A stretch of 64,000 nucleotides of DNA from Dyella monticola (GCF_003363155.1 NZ_QRBE01000018.1:1-64000), one strand, 5' to 3'; counted from the stretch's first letter, positions 35,147 to 46,015 are shown. Notes: a model not told the origin generated them from the sequence alone. Numbers and translations: made by a program.

Positions 35147-37021
35147 TTAGAACGCGTCGGAGGCGACCGCCTCACCCGTCTTGGCGACGGCGCGCGAGGG
35201 AATGAACTCGCCAGTGATCATCTGCGAGTAACTCGCGCCGGGACCGACCATCGGATACACGCCGGCATCCGGATCGATCATCACTTCGAGGAACGAGGGG
35301 CCATCGAAGGCGAGAAATTCGGCGATGGTGCTGGCCAACTCCTCGCGGTTTTCCAATCGACGCGCCCACGCGAAACCGTCGGCTTCGGCGGCGCGCACAA
35401 AGTCCTTGCGATGCAGGCTCTTGTCGGAAGAGGCGAAGCGTCCCTTGAAAAACAGCTTCTGCCACTGCCGCACCATGCCGTCGCCGACGTTGTTCATCAC
35501 CACGATCTTCACCGGCAAGCCGTACGTGGTGACTGTTTCCAGCTCGCCGAGATTCATGCGTATGCTGGCGTCGCCATCGATATCGATCACCAGCGCATCG
35601 CGCCGCGCGAATTGCGCGCCGACCGCGGCAGGCAGGCCGAAACCCATCGTGCCCATGGAGCCGGAGGTAAGCCAATGCCGGGGTTCGACGAAATCCAGGT
35701 ATTGCGCGGCCCACATCTGATGCTGGCCCACACCCGTGCTGAAGATCGCGCGACCTTGCGTATGACGGTTGATTTCTTCCAGCACTGCATAGGGCTGGAT
35801 CAGGGCACTGTCGCGGTCGTAGTTCATCGAATGATTGCGCTTCAATGCAGCGACATGCGCATGCCAGTCCGCCAAAACGGGCTGATGGCCGTGAGCCTTC
35901 CCATACTGGATAAGCCGCTGCAGCGCACGATCGAGCGGGCCGACGTGCTGCCAGTCGGCCTGCTTCACCTTGTTGATCTCGGCCGGATCGATGTCGATGT
36001 GCGCGATGTATTTTGCCCGCGGTGCAAACTGCGGCGGCGAGCAGGCGACGCGATCATCGAAGCGCGCCCCGAGCGCAAACAGAAAATCGCAATCCTCCAC
36101 AGCATAATTCGCATAGGCCGTGCCGTGCATGCCGAGCATGTGTAGCGACAACGGATGCGTGGTATCGAAACCGCCGATGCCCATCAGCGTGGTGGTGACC
36201 GGCAGGCCGAACGCGGCAACGAATTCGCGCAACAGCGAGGCCGAACCACTGCCGACGACACCGCCGCCGGCGTAGATCAACGGTCGCTTCGCGTCGGCCA
36301 GGGCCTGGAAGAAAGCAGCGCACTCGGCGTCGCTCAACGTTGCCTGTTCGATCGAGCGCAGACGCGCGCGATAGCCGGGCAGCGGCAGCTCCTCCTGACC
36401 ATCGAAAACCACGGTGGCGTTCTGCACGTCCTTGGGAATGTCGACCACGACCGGGCCAGGCCGCCCGCTGCGCGCGATGGTGAATGCCGTGCGCAGCGTG
36501 GCCTCCAGCTTGTCCGCCGCGGTGACCAGGAACACGTGCTTGGCGCAGGAACTCATGATGTTGCTGACCGGCGCTTCCTGAAACGCATCGCTGCCGATGG
36601 CCTGCGTGGAAACCTGGCCGCAGATCACCACCAGCGGAATCGAATCGGCGGCGGAATCGCGCACCGGCGTCACCATATTGGTGGCGCCCGGGCCGGACGT
36701 AACGATCGCCACGCCGACCTTGCCCGATGCGCGCGCATAACCGGACGCCATGAAGCCCGCACCTTGTTCGTTGGCAGGCACGACCAGCGGCATCGGCTCG
36801 CTGCCGTCCGCCTTGAGATGTTCCGCGTTATGCCGGAACACGGCGTCGTAAACCGGCAGGATCGCGCCGCCCGAATAACCGAACAGTACTTCCACTCCTT
36901 CGTCTGCCAGCACTTGTACGACGACATCCGCACCGCTCATGGCAGTGCCTGCCAGCGGATGGCGCGCGATGGCCTGTTCGGCATCGGCGGCGGGTGTGGG
37001 TTTCAGCAGTGGCATGTTCAC
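35147..37021 (-). CDS. ilvG: acetolactate synthase large (catalytic) subunit
   Basis: A 624-residue thiamine-diphosphate enzyme that makes acetolactate and acetohydroxybutyrate, the common step of valine, leucine and isoleucine synthesis. The catalytic Glu is probably in the N-terminal DEGVEVLFGYSGG segment, and the ThDP/Mg motif is IDIDGDASIRMNLGELETVT. SGPGATNMVTPVRDS is the conserved FAD-domain stretch. The GTG at 37021 has AAGGGA 6-11 bases upstream; an ATG at 37015 is the alternative. It lies 67 bases after the VOC gene in the operon. Confidence 0.93.
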   Translation of the reverse strand: MNMPLLKPTPAADAEQAIARHPLAGTAMSGADVVVQVLADEGVEVLFGYSGGAILPVYDAVFRHNAEHLKADGSEPMPLVVPANEQGAGFMASGYARASGKVGVAIVTSGPGATNMVTPVRDSAADSIPLVVICGQVSTQAIGSDAFQEAPVSNIMSSCAKHVFLVTAADKLEATLRTAFTIARSGRPGPVVVDIPKDVQNATVVFDGQEELPLPGYRARLRSIEQATLSDAECAAFFQALADAKRPLIYAGGGVVGSGSASLLREFVAAFGLPVTTTLMGIGGFDTTHPLSLHMLGMHGTAYANYAVEDCDFLFALGARFDDRVACSPPQFAPRAKYIAHIDIDPAEINKVKQADWQHVGPLDRALQRLIQYGKAHGHQPVLADWHAHVAALKRNHSMNYDRDSALIQPYAVLEEINRHTQGRAIFSTGVGQHQMWAAQYLDFVEPRHWLTSGSMGTMGFGLPAAVGAQFARRDALVIDIDGDASIRMNLGELETVTTYGLPVKIVVMNNVGDGMVRQWQKLFFKGRFASSDKSLHRKDFVRAAEADGFAWARRLENREELASTIAEFLAFDGPSFLEVMIDPDAGVYPMVGPGASYSQMITGEFIPSRAVAKTGEAVASDAF

Positions 37022-37088
37022 GTCGGTCCCTTGGTGCTTGAAGCGTGCGTTGTGGTGGTCGATGTCTGCGGAGCGCGCCGGCGGCGCG

Positions 37089-37403
37089 TCAGGCGCGCAC
37101 GGGTGTGCCGTACATCTCCACGATGCGCTCGTCCTGCGCGTGCGTGGAAAAGTGTTCCCACTCCAGGCCGTTCACATCGCGGGTGCTGGCAAAGCCTTCC
37201 GCAGCGTCGTCCTCGAAGCCGATGTGCCGCAATTGGCCGGCGCGCTCGGGATTCTGGTTGATCGAAAAATTCAAAAGATCAGTGCGCCACATCGCGTACT
37301 TGCCATCGACGACGGCGTTCGGCGGTTGACCCAGGCGCACGCTGTAGTCGGCAATGGATGCCTTCAGATCGCCAACTGCAAGAGCTATGTGAAAACGTTT
37401 CAT
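37089..37403 (-). CDS. VOC/glyoxalase-like protein within the ilv operon
   Basis: A 104-residue single-domain protein, MKRFHIALAVGDLKASIADY onwards. The early His-Ile-Ala-Leu-Ala-Val strand, a GQPPNAVVDGKYAMW loop, ILRHIGFEDD-like middle and late Glu in NGLEWEHFS are typical of the vicinal-oxygen-chelate fold. The substrate is unknown. It is 76 bases after ilvC and 67 before ilvG, so it is co-transcribed with both. I started it at the ATG at 37403 rather than 37439, because the VOC fold begins there. A role tied to branched-chain metabolites is only inferred from position. Confidence 0.75.
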   Translation of the reverse strand: MKRFHIALAVGDLKASIADYSVRLGQPPNAVVDGKYAMWRTDLLNFSINQNPERAGQLRHIGFEDDAAEGFASTRDVNGLEWEHFSTHAQDERIVEMYGTPVRA

Positions 37404-37425
37404 GCGCACATTTCCAATGAAGGAC

Positions 37426-37476
37426 CATGCGGCGCCCATCCGCCGGAGACAGGGGGATTGAATGAGCGCCGCATGG
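37426..37476 (-). repeat. intercistronic hairpin after ilvC
   Basis: CCATGCGGCGC (37426-37436) and GCGCCGCATGG (37466-37476) are perfect complements with a 29-base loop, between the ilvC stop at 37480 and the VOC gene start at 37403. There is no T run. It may mark an RNA processing or stability boundary within the operon. Confidence 0.5.
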
Positions 37477-37479
37477 GTT

Positions 37480-38496
37480 TTAACCGACTTTCTTCAGCGC
37501 AGGCTGGTTGGCTTTCGCACCCGTTTGCAACCACGGCATGCGCGCACGCAGCTGAGCGCCGACCTGCTCGATCGGATGATCCAGGTCCGCCTGCTTGAAC
37601 TTCTTGTAGTTCGGCAGGCCGGCCTTGTACTCGGCGATCCAGTTGCGCGCGAAGGTGCCGTCCTGGATGTCCTTCAGCACCCCCTTCATGCGCTCCTTGG
37701 TGCCGGCATCGACCACGCGCGGGCCGCTGACGTAATCGCCGTACTGCGCGGTTTCGGAGATGAACTCCAGCATGCGGGTGATGCCGCCTTCGTAGAACAG
37801 GTCCACGATCAGCTTCAGTTCGTGCAGCACTTCGTAATAGGCGATTTCCGGCTGATAGCCGGCTTCGACCAGGGTTTCGAAGCCCTTGATCACCAGCTCG
37901 CTGGCGCCGCCGCACAGCACGGCCTGTTCACCGAACAGATCGGTTTCGGTTTCTTCCTTGAAATCGGTCTTGATCAGCATGGCGCGCGCACCGCCCAGGC
38001 CAGCGGCGTAGGCCTTGGCTTTTTCTTCCGCGTGGCCGCTGACATCCTGATAGACCGCGTAGACGCACGGCACACCACGGCCGCGCTCATATTCGGTGCG
38101 CACCAGCGCGCCAGGGCCTTTCGGTGCAACCAGCACGACGTCGATGTCGGCGCGTGGTTCGATCTGCTTGAAGTGCACGTTGAAGCCGTGCGCGAACAGC
38201 AGGGCCGCACCTGCCTTGATGTTCGGCTCGATCGATTCCTTGTACAGCGTGGGCTGCACCATGTCCGGGGTCAGCACAGCGATGAGATCCGCACCGCGTA
38301 CGGCTTCGGCCGCTTCGACCACGTGGAAGCCATCGGCCACGGCCTTGTGCCAGGTCGGGCCATTCGGGCGCAGTCCGACCACGACATCCAGACCGGAGTC
38401 TTTCAAGTTGAGCGCGTGGGCGCGGCCCTGGCTGCCGTAGCCAAGAACGGCGATGCGGGCCTTGGCGAGCGTTTCGGTGGTGGCGGTGGTGCTCAT
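37480..38496 (-). CDS. ilvC: ketol-acid reductoisomerase (class I)
   Basis: A 338-residue class I enzyme. The NADPH fold begins with [16 protein letters not shown] (glycine motif 19-24), and the Mg-binding Asp and Glu residues fall in [12 protein letters not shown] and the helix after [13 protein letters not shown]. It converts acetolactate to dihydroxyisovalerate and acetohydroxybutyrate to its isoleucine counterpart. Its length is the short bacterial form, unlike the 490-residue E. coli class II. The ATG overlaps the ilvD stop by 4 bases (38493-38496). Confidence 0.97.
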   Translation of the reverse strand: MSTTATTETLAKARIAVLGYGSQGRAHALNLKDSGLDVVVGLRPNGPTWHKAVADGFHVVEAAEAVRGADLIAVLTPDMVQPTLYKESIEPNIKAGAALLFAHGFNVHFKQIEPRADIDVVLVAPKGPGALVRTEYERGRGVPCVYAVYQDVSGHAEEKAKAYAAGLGGARAMLIKTDFKEETETDLFGEQAVLCGGASELVIKGFETLVEAGYQPEIAYYEVLHELKLIVDLFYEGGITRMLEFISETAQYGDYVSGPRVVDAGTKERMKGVLKDIQDGTFARNWIAEYKAGLPNYKKFKQADLDHPIEQVGAQLRARMPWLQTGAKANQPALKKVG

Positions 38497-40214
38497 GCGG
38501 TGACTCCTGCGTCAGTGCCTGATGTGACAGGTGATGGGTTGGCGTTAGATGGTTTGCTTGTGCGTGGGTTGGCTTGCGTGGTCGCGCCTTCGGAGGCCGA
38601 GCCCACCAGTTGTGCGTATTTGGCGAGTGCGCCGCGCGTGACTTTCGGCGCCGGCGGTTGCCAGGTGGCGCGGCGTGCCGGCAGATCGGCGTCGGTGGAG
38701 ATCGTGCGCGACTGCGCATCGATCACGATCCGATCGCCTTCGTGCAACAGCGCGATCGGACCGCCGCGTGCCGCTTCAGGCGCGATATGGCCAACCATGA
38801 AACCGTGCGTGGCGCCGGAGAAGCGGCCGTCAGTGATGAGCGCGACATCGTCGCCAAGGCCGCGGCCGATGAGTGCCGCGGTAACGCCCAGCATTTCGCG
38901 CATGCCCGGGCCGCCGGCGGGGCCTTCATTGCGGATGACCACGACATCGCCCTTGGCGATCTGGCCGGCCTGCACGGCCGCGAAGGCGTGTTCTTCGCTT
39001 TCGAACACGCGCGCATGGCCTTCGAAATGCGTGGCGCCTTTGCCGGCCAGTTTCAGGATGCAACCCTCGGGTGCGAGGTTGCCGTACAGGATCGAATAGC
39101 CGCCGCGTGGTTTCAGTGGTTGGCTTACGGGGTGCACCACGTCTTGCGCGTCGGCACGCGGCGCGGCAGCGCATTCTTCGAACAAACTGCGGCCGGTAAC
39201 GGTGGGCCTGTCTTCCAGCATGTTCGCTGCGATCAGCTCCTGCGCAACCCGGGCGCTACCGCCGGCACCGAACATTTCCACGGCGGTGTAGCGACCGCCC
39301 GGCAACAGATCGGCGATTACCGGGGTGTGCGCGGACGCAGGTTCGAAGTCTTCGATGGTCCACGGCACACCGGCTTCGCGCGCGATCGCCAGCAGATGCA
39401 GCACGGCATTGGTGGACCCGGCGGTCGCCGCGACCATGCGCGCGGCATTGCGGAATGCCGTCTGGTCGAGGATATCCAACGGCTTGCGTTGCGCGCGCAG
39501 GCAATCCATCACCAGCTCGCCGCAGCGAAACGCCGCGTGTGCCTTCGCTGGATGGGTGGCGGGAATATCGTTGAAGCCCATCGGCGACAAGCCCAACGTC
39601 TGCAGCACCATCGCCATGGTGTTGGCGGTGAACTGGCCGCCGCATGCGCCCGCACCGGGACAGGCATCTTTTTCGACGGCGGTCAGCTCGTCATCACCGA
39701 TCTTGCCGGCGCCATGCGCGCCCACCGCCTCGAACACCTGCTGGATGGTGATCGGATGATCGTTGTGATGCCCATGCGCAATGGTGCCGCCATACAGTGC
39801 AACGGCGGGAATGTTCAGGCGCGCCATCGCCATCGCAGCGGCAGGAATGGTTTTGTCGCAGCCGCACAGCACCACCATCGCATCGAGGCAGTGGCCATCC
39901 ACCGCCAGTTCGATGGAATCGGTGATGACCTCGCGGCTGATCAGCGACGCACGCATGCCGGGCGTACCCATCGCGATGCCGTCGGTGACGGCGATGGTGT
40001 TGAACTCGACCGGCGTGCCACCTGCCGCGCGAACGCCGGCGGAAACGTGCTCGGCCAGTTCGCGCAGGTTGAGATTGCAGGGGCTCACGTTGGACCACGT
40101 GTGCACCACGGCCACCAGCGGCTTGGCGATGTCGCCGTCATTCAGGCCGGTGGCGCGCAACATGGCGCGTGCCGGAGCACGGTCGGGGCCGGTTTTGATT
40201 TGATCGCTACGCAT
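38493..40214 (-). CDS. ilvD: dihydroxy-acid dehydratase
   Basis: A 573-residue Fe-S dehydratase that makes the 2-oxo acids for valine and isoleucine. The cluster cysteines are visible in [19 protein letters not shown] and [16 protein letters not shown]; the last motif is the IlvD/Edd signature. The start at 40214 (MRSDQIKTG) has GAGGG four bases upstream; a TTG seven codons earlier is less likely. The last 30 residues are Ser/Thr/Pro-rich and unlike the family core, probably an unstructured tail. It follows leuB by 11 bases and overlaps ilvC. Confidence 0.96.
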   Translation of the reverse strand: MRSDQIKTGPDRAPARAMLRATGLNDGDIAKPLVAVVHTWSNVSPCNLNLRELAEHVSAGVRAAGGTPVEFNTIAVTDGIAMGTPGMRASLISREVITDSIELAVDGHCLDAMVVLCGCDKTIPAAAMAMARLNIPAVALYGGTIAHGHHNDHPITIQQVFEAVGAHGAGKIGDDELTAVEKDACPGAGACGGQFTANTMAMVLQTLGLSPMGFNDIPATHPAKAHAAFRCGELVMDCLRAQRKPLDILDQTAFRNAARMVAATAGSTNAVLHLLAIAREAGVPWTIEDFEPASAHTPVIADLLPGGRYTAVEMFGAGGSARVAQELIAANMLEDRPTVTGRSLFEECAAAPRADAQDVVHPVSQPLKPRGGYSILYGNLAPEGCILKLAGKGATHFEGHARVFESEEHAFAAVQAGQIAKGDVVVIRNEGPAGGPGMREMLGVTAALIGRGLGDDVALITDGRFSGATHGFMVGHIAPEAARGGPIALLHEGDRIVIDAQSRTISTDADLPARRATWQPPAPKVTRGALAKYAQLVGSASEGATTQANPRTSKPSNANPSPVTSGTDAGVTA

Positions 40215-40225
40215 CGTACCCTCGC

Positions 40226-41317
40226 TCAACCGCACGCACGCAGGCCGCAGAGAAACGCGGGCGTGGCGACGTCATCGAGGGCCGCGATCACCGCATCGCG
40301 GATCTGACCGGTGCTGGCGTTGCCACCGATATCGCGGCTGTGCGGTCCGTTGGTCAGCACATGGCCGACCGCGGCTTCGACGGTGGTTGCCTCTACATCC
40401 AGGTCCAGCGAATGGCGCAGCAGCAATGCGGCGGACAGAATGGCGCCCAGCGGATTGGCAACGCCCTGGCCGGCGATGTCGGGTGCCGAACCATGGATCG
40501 GCTCATACAAACCGACTTTGCCTTCACCCAGCGACGCGGACGGTAGCAGACCCAGCGAACCGGCCAGCGCGGCGGCTTCGTCGGTGAGGATGTCGCCGAA
40601 CAGGTTTTCGGTCACGATCACGTCGTAGCGCGAGGGTTGCGTCAGCAGCAGCATCGCCATCGAATCGACGAGCTGATGTTCCAGTTTCACGTCCGGATAT
40701 TCCGCCGCAATGCGCGTGACCGTGCTGCGCCACAGGCGCGAGGTCTCCAGCACATTGGCTTTGTCGACCGAAGTGACATGCTGGCGACGTTCACGCGCCA
40801 ATTCGAAAGCGCGGCGCGTCACGCGCTCGATTTCGGCCGCGGTGTATTTGCATTCATCGGTGGCGGTGTCGATGGTGCGCGTCTTGGCGCCGAAGTAAGC
40901 GCCGCCGGTCAGTTCGCGCACGAACAGTACATCGACGTTTTTCAGCTTCTCATTCTTCAATGGCGACAACGCAGCGAGCGCCGGATGCACCTGCAGCGGG
41001 CGCAGATTGGCGAACACGCCCAGTGACGCGCGAAGGGCAAGCAGCCCTTGTTCGGGGCGCACCTTCGCCTGCGGATCAGACCATTTCGGGCCGCCCACTG
41101 CACCCAGCAGCACCGCATCAGCTTGCTTGCAGGCGTCCCATGTCGAGGCCGGCAGCGGTTCGCCGGTGGCGTCGATGGCGCAGCCGCCAATCAGATGCGA
41201 GGCGAATTCGAAGGTGTGTCCGCTGCGCTCGGCAACGGCTTGCAGTACGGCGACGGCCGCATCGATAACTTCCGGACCTACGCCGTCGCCGGGCAGGGTA
41301 ACGATACGCGCCTTCAT
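40226..41317 (-). CDS. leuB: 3-isopropylmalate dehydrogenase
   Basis: A 363-residue NAD-dependent decarboxylating dehydrogenase. It starts with [15 protein letters not shown] and has the substrate-binding [11 protein letters not shown] and the metal-binding and signature segment [20 protein letters not shown], plus [18 protein letters not shown]. It makes 2-oxoisocaproate in leucine synthesis. Its ATG overlaps the leuD stop as ATGA (41314-41317). Confidence 0.97.
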   Translation of the reverse strand: MKARIVTLPGDGVGPEVIDAAVAVLQAVAERSGHTFEFASHLIGGCAIDATGEPLPASTWDACKQADAVLLGAVGGPKWSDPQAKVRPEQGLLALRASLGVFANLRPLQVHPALAALSPLKNEKLKNVDVLFVRELTGGAYFGAKTRTIDTATDECKYTAAEIERVTRRAFELARERRQHVTSVDKANVLETSRLWRSTVTRIAAEYPDVKLEHQLVDSMAMLLLTQPSRYDVIVTENLFGDILTDEAAALAGSLGLLPSASLGEGKVGLYEPIHGSAPDIAGQGVANPLGAILSAALLLRHSLDLDVEATTVEAAVGHVLTNGPHSRDIGGNASTGQIRDAVIAALDDVATPAFLCGLRACG

Positions 41318-41898
41318 GCCGCCTTCTCCTGATGGTGTTCGTAGTGAGTGATTGCGTCGTTGTGTTGCAGCAGGAAACCGAGCTGGTCCACGCCGTTGAG
41401 AAGGCAGTGGCGTGCGAACGGTTCGAGCGTGAAGTGGATGCGTCCACCGTCCGGGAGCTCGATCGCCTGCTCGCGCACATCGATGGAAAGCTCGACCCCT
41501 GGGTGCTGCAGCAGCCAGTGGTGCTCGGCGTCAGCCAGCACGATCGCGAGCAGGCCATTCTTCAGCGCATTGCCGCGGAAGATGTCTGCGATTTCGCTGC
41601 ACAGCACCGCCTGAATGCCGTAGTCGAGCAATGCCCATGGCGCGTGCTCGCGTGATGAGCCGCAACCGAAATTGCGGCCGGCCACGAGAATCGAGCACCC
41701 GTGCGCTTCGGGCTGGTTGAGCGGAAACGCCGGGTTGTTGCCACCATCCTGGGTATAGCGCCAGTCGTTGAAGCAGAACTTGCCCAGGCCGGCGCGTTCG
41801 GTGGTGGTAAGAAAGCGCGCGGGGATGATGCGATCGGTGTCGATGTTTTCATCCCGCAGCACGGCGGTGCGCGAGTGGATGCGCGTTACGGACTTCAT
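41314..41898 (-). CDS. leuD: 3-isopropylmalate dehydratase small subunit
   Basis: A 194-residue swivel domain of isopropylmalate isomerase. It has [13 protein letters not shown], the [14 protein letters not shown] loop that binds substrate and the [13 protein letters not shown] segment. It works as a heterodimer with LeuC to isomerise 2- to 3-isopropylmalate. The start at 41898 overlaps the leuC stop by 4 bases; longer readings run into the leuC 3' end in another frame. Confidence 0.97.
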   Translation of the reverse strand: MKSVTRIHSRTAVLRDENIDTDRIIPARFLTTTERAGLGKFCFNDWRYTQDGGNNPAFPLNQPEAHGCSILVAGRNFGCGSSREHAPWALLDYGIQAVLCSEIADIFRGNALKNGLLAIVLADAEHHWLLQHPGVELSIDVREQAIELPDGGRIHFTLEPFARHCLLNGVDQLGFLLQHNDAITHYEHHQEKAA

Positions 41899-43307
41899 GC
41901 GGCCACCTCCGTCAGGTATTCGCGTGGATCGGCGATCGCGCCGGCGATGGCGGATGCGGCGGCGGTGGCAGGGCTTGCCAGCACCGTGCGCGCGCCCTTG
42001 CCCTGGCGGCCTTCGAAATTGCGATTGGAGGTGCTCACTACCAGCTGTCCAGGTTGGGCGAGATCGCCGTTCATGGCGATGCACATCGAGCAACCCGGAA
42101 TGCGCCATTCCGCGCCGGCGGCAAGAAACACCTCGTGCAACCCTTCCTTCTCCGCATCGCGGCGCACCGCTTCGGAACCGGGGACGATCAGCACACGCAC
42201 GCCATGGGCGATACGTCGACCGCGCATCACATTGGCGGCTTCACGCAAATCGGAAAGACGCGAATTCGTGCAGCTGCCGATGAACACCACATCCACCGCC
42301 ATGCCCTGCATCGCCTGGTTCGGCTTGGCCTGCATGTAGTCGAGCGCACGTTGTTCGACCGGGTTGCGCGCGGCGGGAACGGGCTTGTCCAGCGCGATGG
42401 CCATGCCCGGGTGCGTGCCGTAGGTGACGGTGGGGCGGATCTGGCTGGCGTCGATGTGCACTTCACGGTCGTATTGGGCGTCTTCATCGCTGCGCAGTTG
42501 GCGCCAGCGTTCGACGGTGGCATCCCATGCAGCGCCCTGCGGTGCACGCGGACGGCCCTTCAGCCACGCGAAGGTGGTTTCGTCGGGGGCGATCAAGCCT
42601 GCACGCGCGCCGGCTTCGATCGACATGTTGCAGACCGTCATGCGCTCTTCCATCGACAGCGCCTCGATGGCCTGGCCGCGGTACTCGAGCACGTAGCCGG
42701 TGCCGCCGTCCACGCCGATCTCGCCGATGATGTGCAGGATCAGATCCTTCGCGCCGACACCGCGCGGCAGCGTGCCGTCGACATGGATGGCGAAGGTTTT
42801 CGGCTTGCGCTGCAGCAGGCACTGCGTGGCCATGACATGGCCCACTTCGGTGGTACCGATACCGAACGCGAGCGCGCCGAATGCGCCATGCGTGGAGGTG
42901 TGGCTGTCGCCGCACACAATCGTCATGCCCGGTTGCGTGGCGCCGAGCTCGGGGCCGATCACGTGCACGATGCCGCGATCGTCGCTGTCCCAGCCGTACA
43001 GCTGCACGCCGAACTCGCGGCAGTTGGCTTCCAGCTGCGCGACCTGTGCCTTGGCTTCGGCGTTCGTGTACGGGCGCTCGCCGTTTGCAGCCGGCGGCAG
43101 CGTCGGCGTGGAATGATCGAGCGTGGCCAGCGTGCGATCCGGGCGACGCAGCTTCAGTCCGCGTGAGCGCAGTTCGCTGAATGCCTGCGGTGAGGTGACT
43201 TCGTGCACCAGGTGCAGGTCGATGTACAGCACGGCCGGTGTATCGGCTGTTTCGGGCGCTACGACGTGAGCGTCCCAGATCTTTTCAAATAACGTACGCG
43301 AACTCAT
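41895..43307 (-). CDS. leuC: 3-isopropylmalate dehydratase large subunit
   Basis: A 470-residue aconitase-type subunit. The 4Fe-4S cysteines lie in [10 protein letters not shown] and [12 protein letters not shown], and the [20 protein letters not shown] stretch is the family signature. With LeuD it forms isopropylmalate isomerase. The ATG overlaps the ilvE stop (43304-43307). The 5' end is preceded by no separate promoter that I can see. Confidence 0.97.
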   Translation of the reverse strand: MSSRTLFEKIWDAHVVAPETADTPAVLYIDLHLVHEVTSPQAFSELRSRGLKLRRPDRTLATLDHSTPTLPPAANGERPYTNAEAKAQVAQLEANCREFGVQLYGWDSDDRGIVHVIGPELGATQPGMTIVCGDSHTSTHGAFGALAFGIGTTEVGHVMATQCLLQRKPKTFAIHVDGTLPRGVGAKDLILHIIGEIGVDGGTGYVLEYRGQAIEALSMEERMTVCNMSIEAGARAGLIAPDETTFAWLKGRPRAPQGAAWDATVERWRQLRSDEDAQYDREVHIDASQIRPTVTYGTHPGMAIALDKPVPAARNPVEQRALDYMQAKPNQAMQGMAVDVVFIGSCTNSRLSDLREAANVMRGRRIAHGVRVLIVPGSEAVRRDAEKEGLHEVFLAAGAEWRIPGCSMCIAMNGDLAQPGQLVVSTSNRNFEGRQGKGARTVLASPATAAASAIAGAIADPREYLTEVAA

Positions 43308-44305
43308 GCGGCAACCTCGGACGAAGCGTGCTGTTCTTGAGGAGTGCGGCCATGGGTGGCCGCTTTTTGATTTTCGCGGTCAAGGGCGACCGCATTGACC
43401 GACGTCAGCCATCCGTAGCGGTCTTGCGTGCGGCCATCGAACAGGCCGAAAAATGCGTCGCGCAGTGCGCGCGTGATGGGGCCTGGCGTGCCGTTGCCGA
43501 CCTTCTTGCGATCGACCGAACGCACCGGCGTGATTTCCGCCGCAGTGCCGGTCATGAACACTTCGTCTGCGCTGTACAGCGCTTCGCGCGGCAAGTCGCG
43601 CTCTTGGACCACATAGCCCAGATCGTTGGCGAGCGTGATCACCGAGTCACGGGTGATACCGGCCAGAATGCCGGCGCTCGACGGTGGCGTAAGCAGCTTG
43701 CCGCGCTTGACCAGGAACAGGTTCTCACCCGCACCTTCGCTCAACAGGCCGTTGTAGCCCAGTGCGATGCCCTCATCGAAACCACCGCGGCGCGCTTCCA
43801 GGCCGATCAACTGGCTACTGAGGTAATTACCGCCGGCTTTCGCCCAGCTCGGAAAGGTGTTGGGCGCGGCGCGGTTCCACGAGGACACGCACACGTCCGC
43901 GCCACGTTCGGCCGCTTCGCCGAGGTAAGCGCCCCATTCCATAGCCATGATCGCGACGTCGACGGGCGCACCGTCCCTGGGGAGAACGCCGAGCCCGCCG
44001 GCGCCGCGAAAAACAATCGGTCGTACATAGGCTGATGCCATCCGATTGGCGCGAATCACGTCCAGGCAAGCGTCGTTGATTTCATCTTCGGTGTAGCCGA
44101 TGTCGATCTCATACACGCGCGCCGATTCGAACAGGCGGCGCGTGTGATCGGCCAGGCGAAAATAAGCTGGTCCTTCCGGCGTGGCGTACACGCGCTCGCC
44201 TTCGAACACGGACGAGCCGTAGTGCAAGGCATGCGTGCTGACGTGAACGGTGGCTTCGGCCCAGGGCTTGATGCGGCCGTTATGCCAAAGGAAGGGCGTG
44301 CTCAT
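43304..44305 (-). CDS. ilvE: branched-chain amino acid aminotransferase
   Basis: A 333-residue fold-type IV PLP aminotransferase that makes leucine, isoleucine and valine from their 2-oxo acids. The PLP lysine is in [13 protein letters not shown], followed by [13 protein letters not shown] and [12 protein letters not shown], which is the class IV signature. The C-terminal 25 residues are an extra polar tail. Its placement second, right after leuA, puts the shared last step early in the operon. The ATG overlaps the leuA stop as ATGA. Confidence 0.95.
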   Translation of the reverse strand: MSTPFLWHNGRIKPWAEATVHVSTHALHYGSSVFEGERVYATPEGPAYFRLADHTRRLFESARVYEIDIGYTEDEINDACLDVIRANRMASAYVRPIVFRGAGGLGVLPRDGAPVDVAIMAMEWGAYLGEAAERGADVCVSSWNRAAPNTFPSWAKAGGNYLSSQLIGLEARRGGFDEGIALGYNGLLSEGAGENLFLVKRGKLLTPPSSAGILAGITRDSVITLANDLGYVVQERDLPREALYSADEVFMTGTAAEITPVRSVDRKKVGNGTPGPITRALRDAFFGLFDGRTQDRYGWLTSVNAVALDRENQKAATHGRTPQEQHASSEVAA

Positions 44306-45903
44306 GCGGTGGCTCCTAGTGCGGGTGCATCGCTGCGTTCGTGGGCGTGCCGCTCGATGCGATTGACGATGGCGAGCGCTGCATGCGCGGTCGCCTCGAT
44401 GATGTCGGTGCTGACGCTGCTGCCGTGCCAGTCGCGCTTGGCGTGGCGCGCGCTCAGTTGAGCGTGGCCTTGCGCATCGCCACCTTCGCTGATGGCGCGC
44501 ACCTGGAAGCCCGTCAGTACCATGTCCGTGTCAGTGGCGCGTTCGATCGCGCGCAGCACGGCGTCGACCGGGCCGTCGCCAATGGCGGCTTCGCCGATTT
44601 CGCGGCCGTCGTCATGGCGCAGTTTCACCGTGGCCGATGCGCTGCCGCCCAAATGCGAAGTGGTGTGGAGTTGGGTGAAGTGCCACGGACCAGTGGCATC
44701 CGGATCCTGTCCCAGCGCCAGCGCTTCCAGATCTTCGTCGCGAACCTCGCGTTTGCGGTCAGCCAGCGCTTTGAAGCGCTTGAAGATGCTTTCCATCGCT
44801 TCGTCGTCCACGGTATGCCCGAGCGCTTCCAGGCGCTGGCGCAGGGCATGACGGCCGGAATGCTTGCCCAGGACCAGGGTGGTTTCGGAAATGCCGACAT
44901 CCTGTGGATGCATGATTTCGTAGGTGTCGCGATGCTTGAGCATGCCGTGCTGATGGATGCCCGACTCGTGCGCGAAAGCGTTGTCCCCCACGATGGCCTT
45001 GTTGCGCTGGACCACCTGGCCGGTGAGCTGGGTAAGGAGACGCGAGGTCGGATGCAGCTTACGGGTGTCGATGCCGGTACGCAGCCCGAAGTGCGGTGCG
45101 CGCACTTTCAGGGCCATCACGATTTCTTCCAGCGCGGCGTTGCCGGCGCGCTCGCCGATGCCATTGATGGTGCATTCCACCTGACGTGCGCCGGCGCTCA
45201 CAGCGGCCAGGCTGTTGGCGACGGCCATGCCCAAGTCATCGTGGCAATGCGTGGAGAATACGGCTTTGTGCGCATCGCGTACGTGCTGGCGAAGATAGGT
45301 GATGCGCTCAAGCATTTCCGACGGGGTGATGTAGCCCACGGTATCGGGAACGTTGACCGTGGTGGCGCCGGCGGCAATGGCGGCGCTGAAGACTTCAATC
45401 AGGAATTCCGGCTCGGTGCGCATCGCATCTTCGGCGGAGAATTCGATGTCTGCGCAGTACTTGCGCGCGTGCTCGATGGAGGCGATGGCGGTTTCCACGA
45501 CCTGCTGCTTGCTCATGCCGAGCTTGTGCTCGCGATGCAGTGGACTGGTGGAAAGAAACAGGTGTATGCGGGAGCTTTTTGCGTGTTCCAGCGCGCGCGC
45601 GGCGGTATCGATGTCGCCGGTTTGACATCGCGCCAGTGCGCACACGGTGGCGGTGCGCAATGTTCGCGCGATCTCTTCGACCGCCGCAAAATCATCCGGT
45701 GAGGCCTGCGGAAATCCAGCCTCCAGGATGTCCACGCCGAGCGTTTCGAGAGCTTGTGCCATGCACAATTTCGCGCGCCGATCCATGGAAAACCCCGGTG
45801 CCTGCTCACCATCGCGCAAGGTGGTGTCGAAGATGCGTACGCGATCTTCGGCGCTATCACCATTTGCGGTGGTGTCGTTCCGTTGAGCTGTTTGCTGGTT
45901 CAT
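44302..45903 (-). CDS. leuA: 2-isopropylmalate synthase
   Basis: A 533-residue enzyme of the long, leucine-regulated form. It has the N-terminal TIM barrel with DTTLRDGEQAPGFSM and the metal-binding HCHDDLGMAVAN, and the C-terminal LeuA regulatory domain (about 395-510) that binds leucine. It condenses 2-oxoisovalerate with acetyl-CoA, committing carbon to leucine. GGAG lies 6-9 bases upstream of the ATG. It is the first structural gene after the attenuator, whose terminator ends 36 bases before this start. Confidence 0.97.
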   Translation of the reverse strand: MNQQTAQRNDTTANGDSAEDRVRIFDTTLRDGEQAPGFSMDRRAKLCMAQALETLGVDILEAGFPQASPDDFAAVEEIARTLRTATVCALARCQTGDIDTAARALEHAKSSRIHLFLSTSPLHREHKLGMSKQQVVETAIASIEHARKYCADIEFSAEDAMRTEPEFLIEVFSAAIAAGATTVNVPDTVGYITPSEMLERITYLRQHVRDAHKAVFSTHCHDDLGMAVANSLAAVSAGARQVECTINGIGERAGNAALEEIVMALKVRAPHFGLRTGIDTRKLHPTSRLLTQLTGQVVQRNKAIVGDNAFAHESGIHQHGMLKHRDTYEIMHPQDVGISETTLVLGKHSGRHALRQRLEALGHTVDDEAMESIFKRFKALADRKREVRDEDLEALALGQDPDATGPWHFTQLHTTSHLGGSASATVKLRHDDGREIGEAAIGDGPVDAVLRAIERATDTDMVLTGFQVRAISEGGDAQGHAQLSARHAKRDWHGSSVSTDIIEATAHAALAIVNRIERHAHERSDAPALGATA

Positions 45904-45938
45904 GCGTGGCTCCGTTTGGGGCGGGCTATAGGGGCGAT

Positions 45939-45970
45939 AAAAAACCCCGCATCCTGGTGGGTGCGGGGTT
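45939..45970 (-). terminator. attenuator terminator of the leu-ilv operon
   Basis: Read on the minus strand, AACCCCGCACCC-ACCA-GGATGCGGGGTT forms a GC-rich stem with a single mismatch, followed by a run of T residues (45944-45939). It lies between the leader peptide and leuA, so it can stop transcription before the structural genes. The 5' arm also pairs with an upstream segment (see antiterminator). Confidence 0.9.
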
Positions 45971-46015
45971 CTTCGGGGTATCTAGGTTAGTTTTGCTTTA
46001 CCTTGACACGCGCCC

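Noticed and set aside
38574-40307. Long plus-strand frame opposite ilvD
   Set aside because: Antisense shadow of the conserved ilvD gene, with no family similarity I can see.
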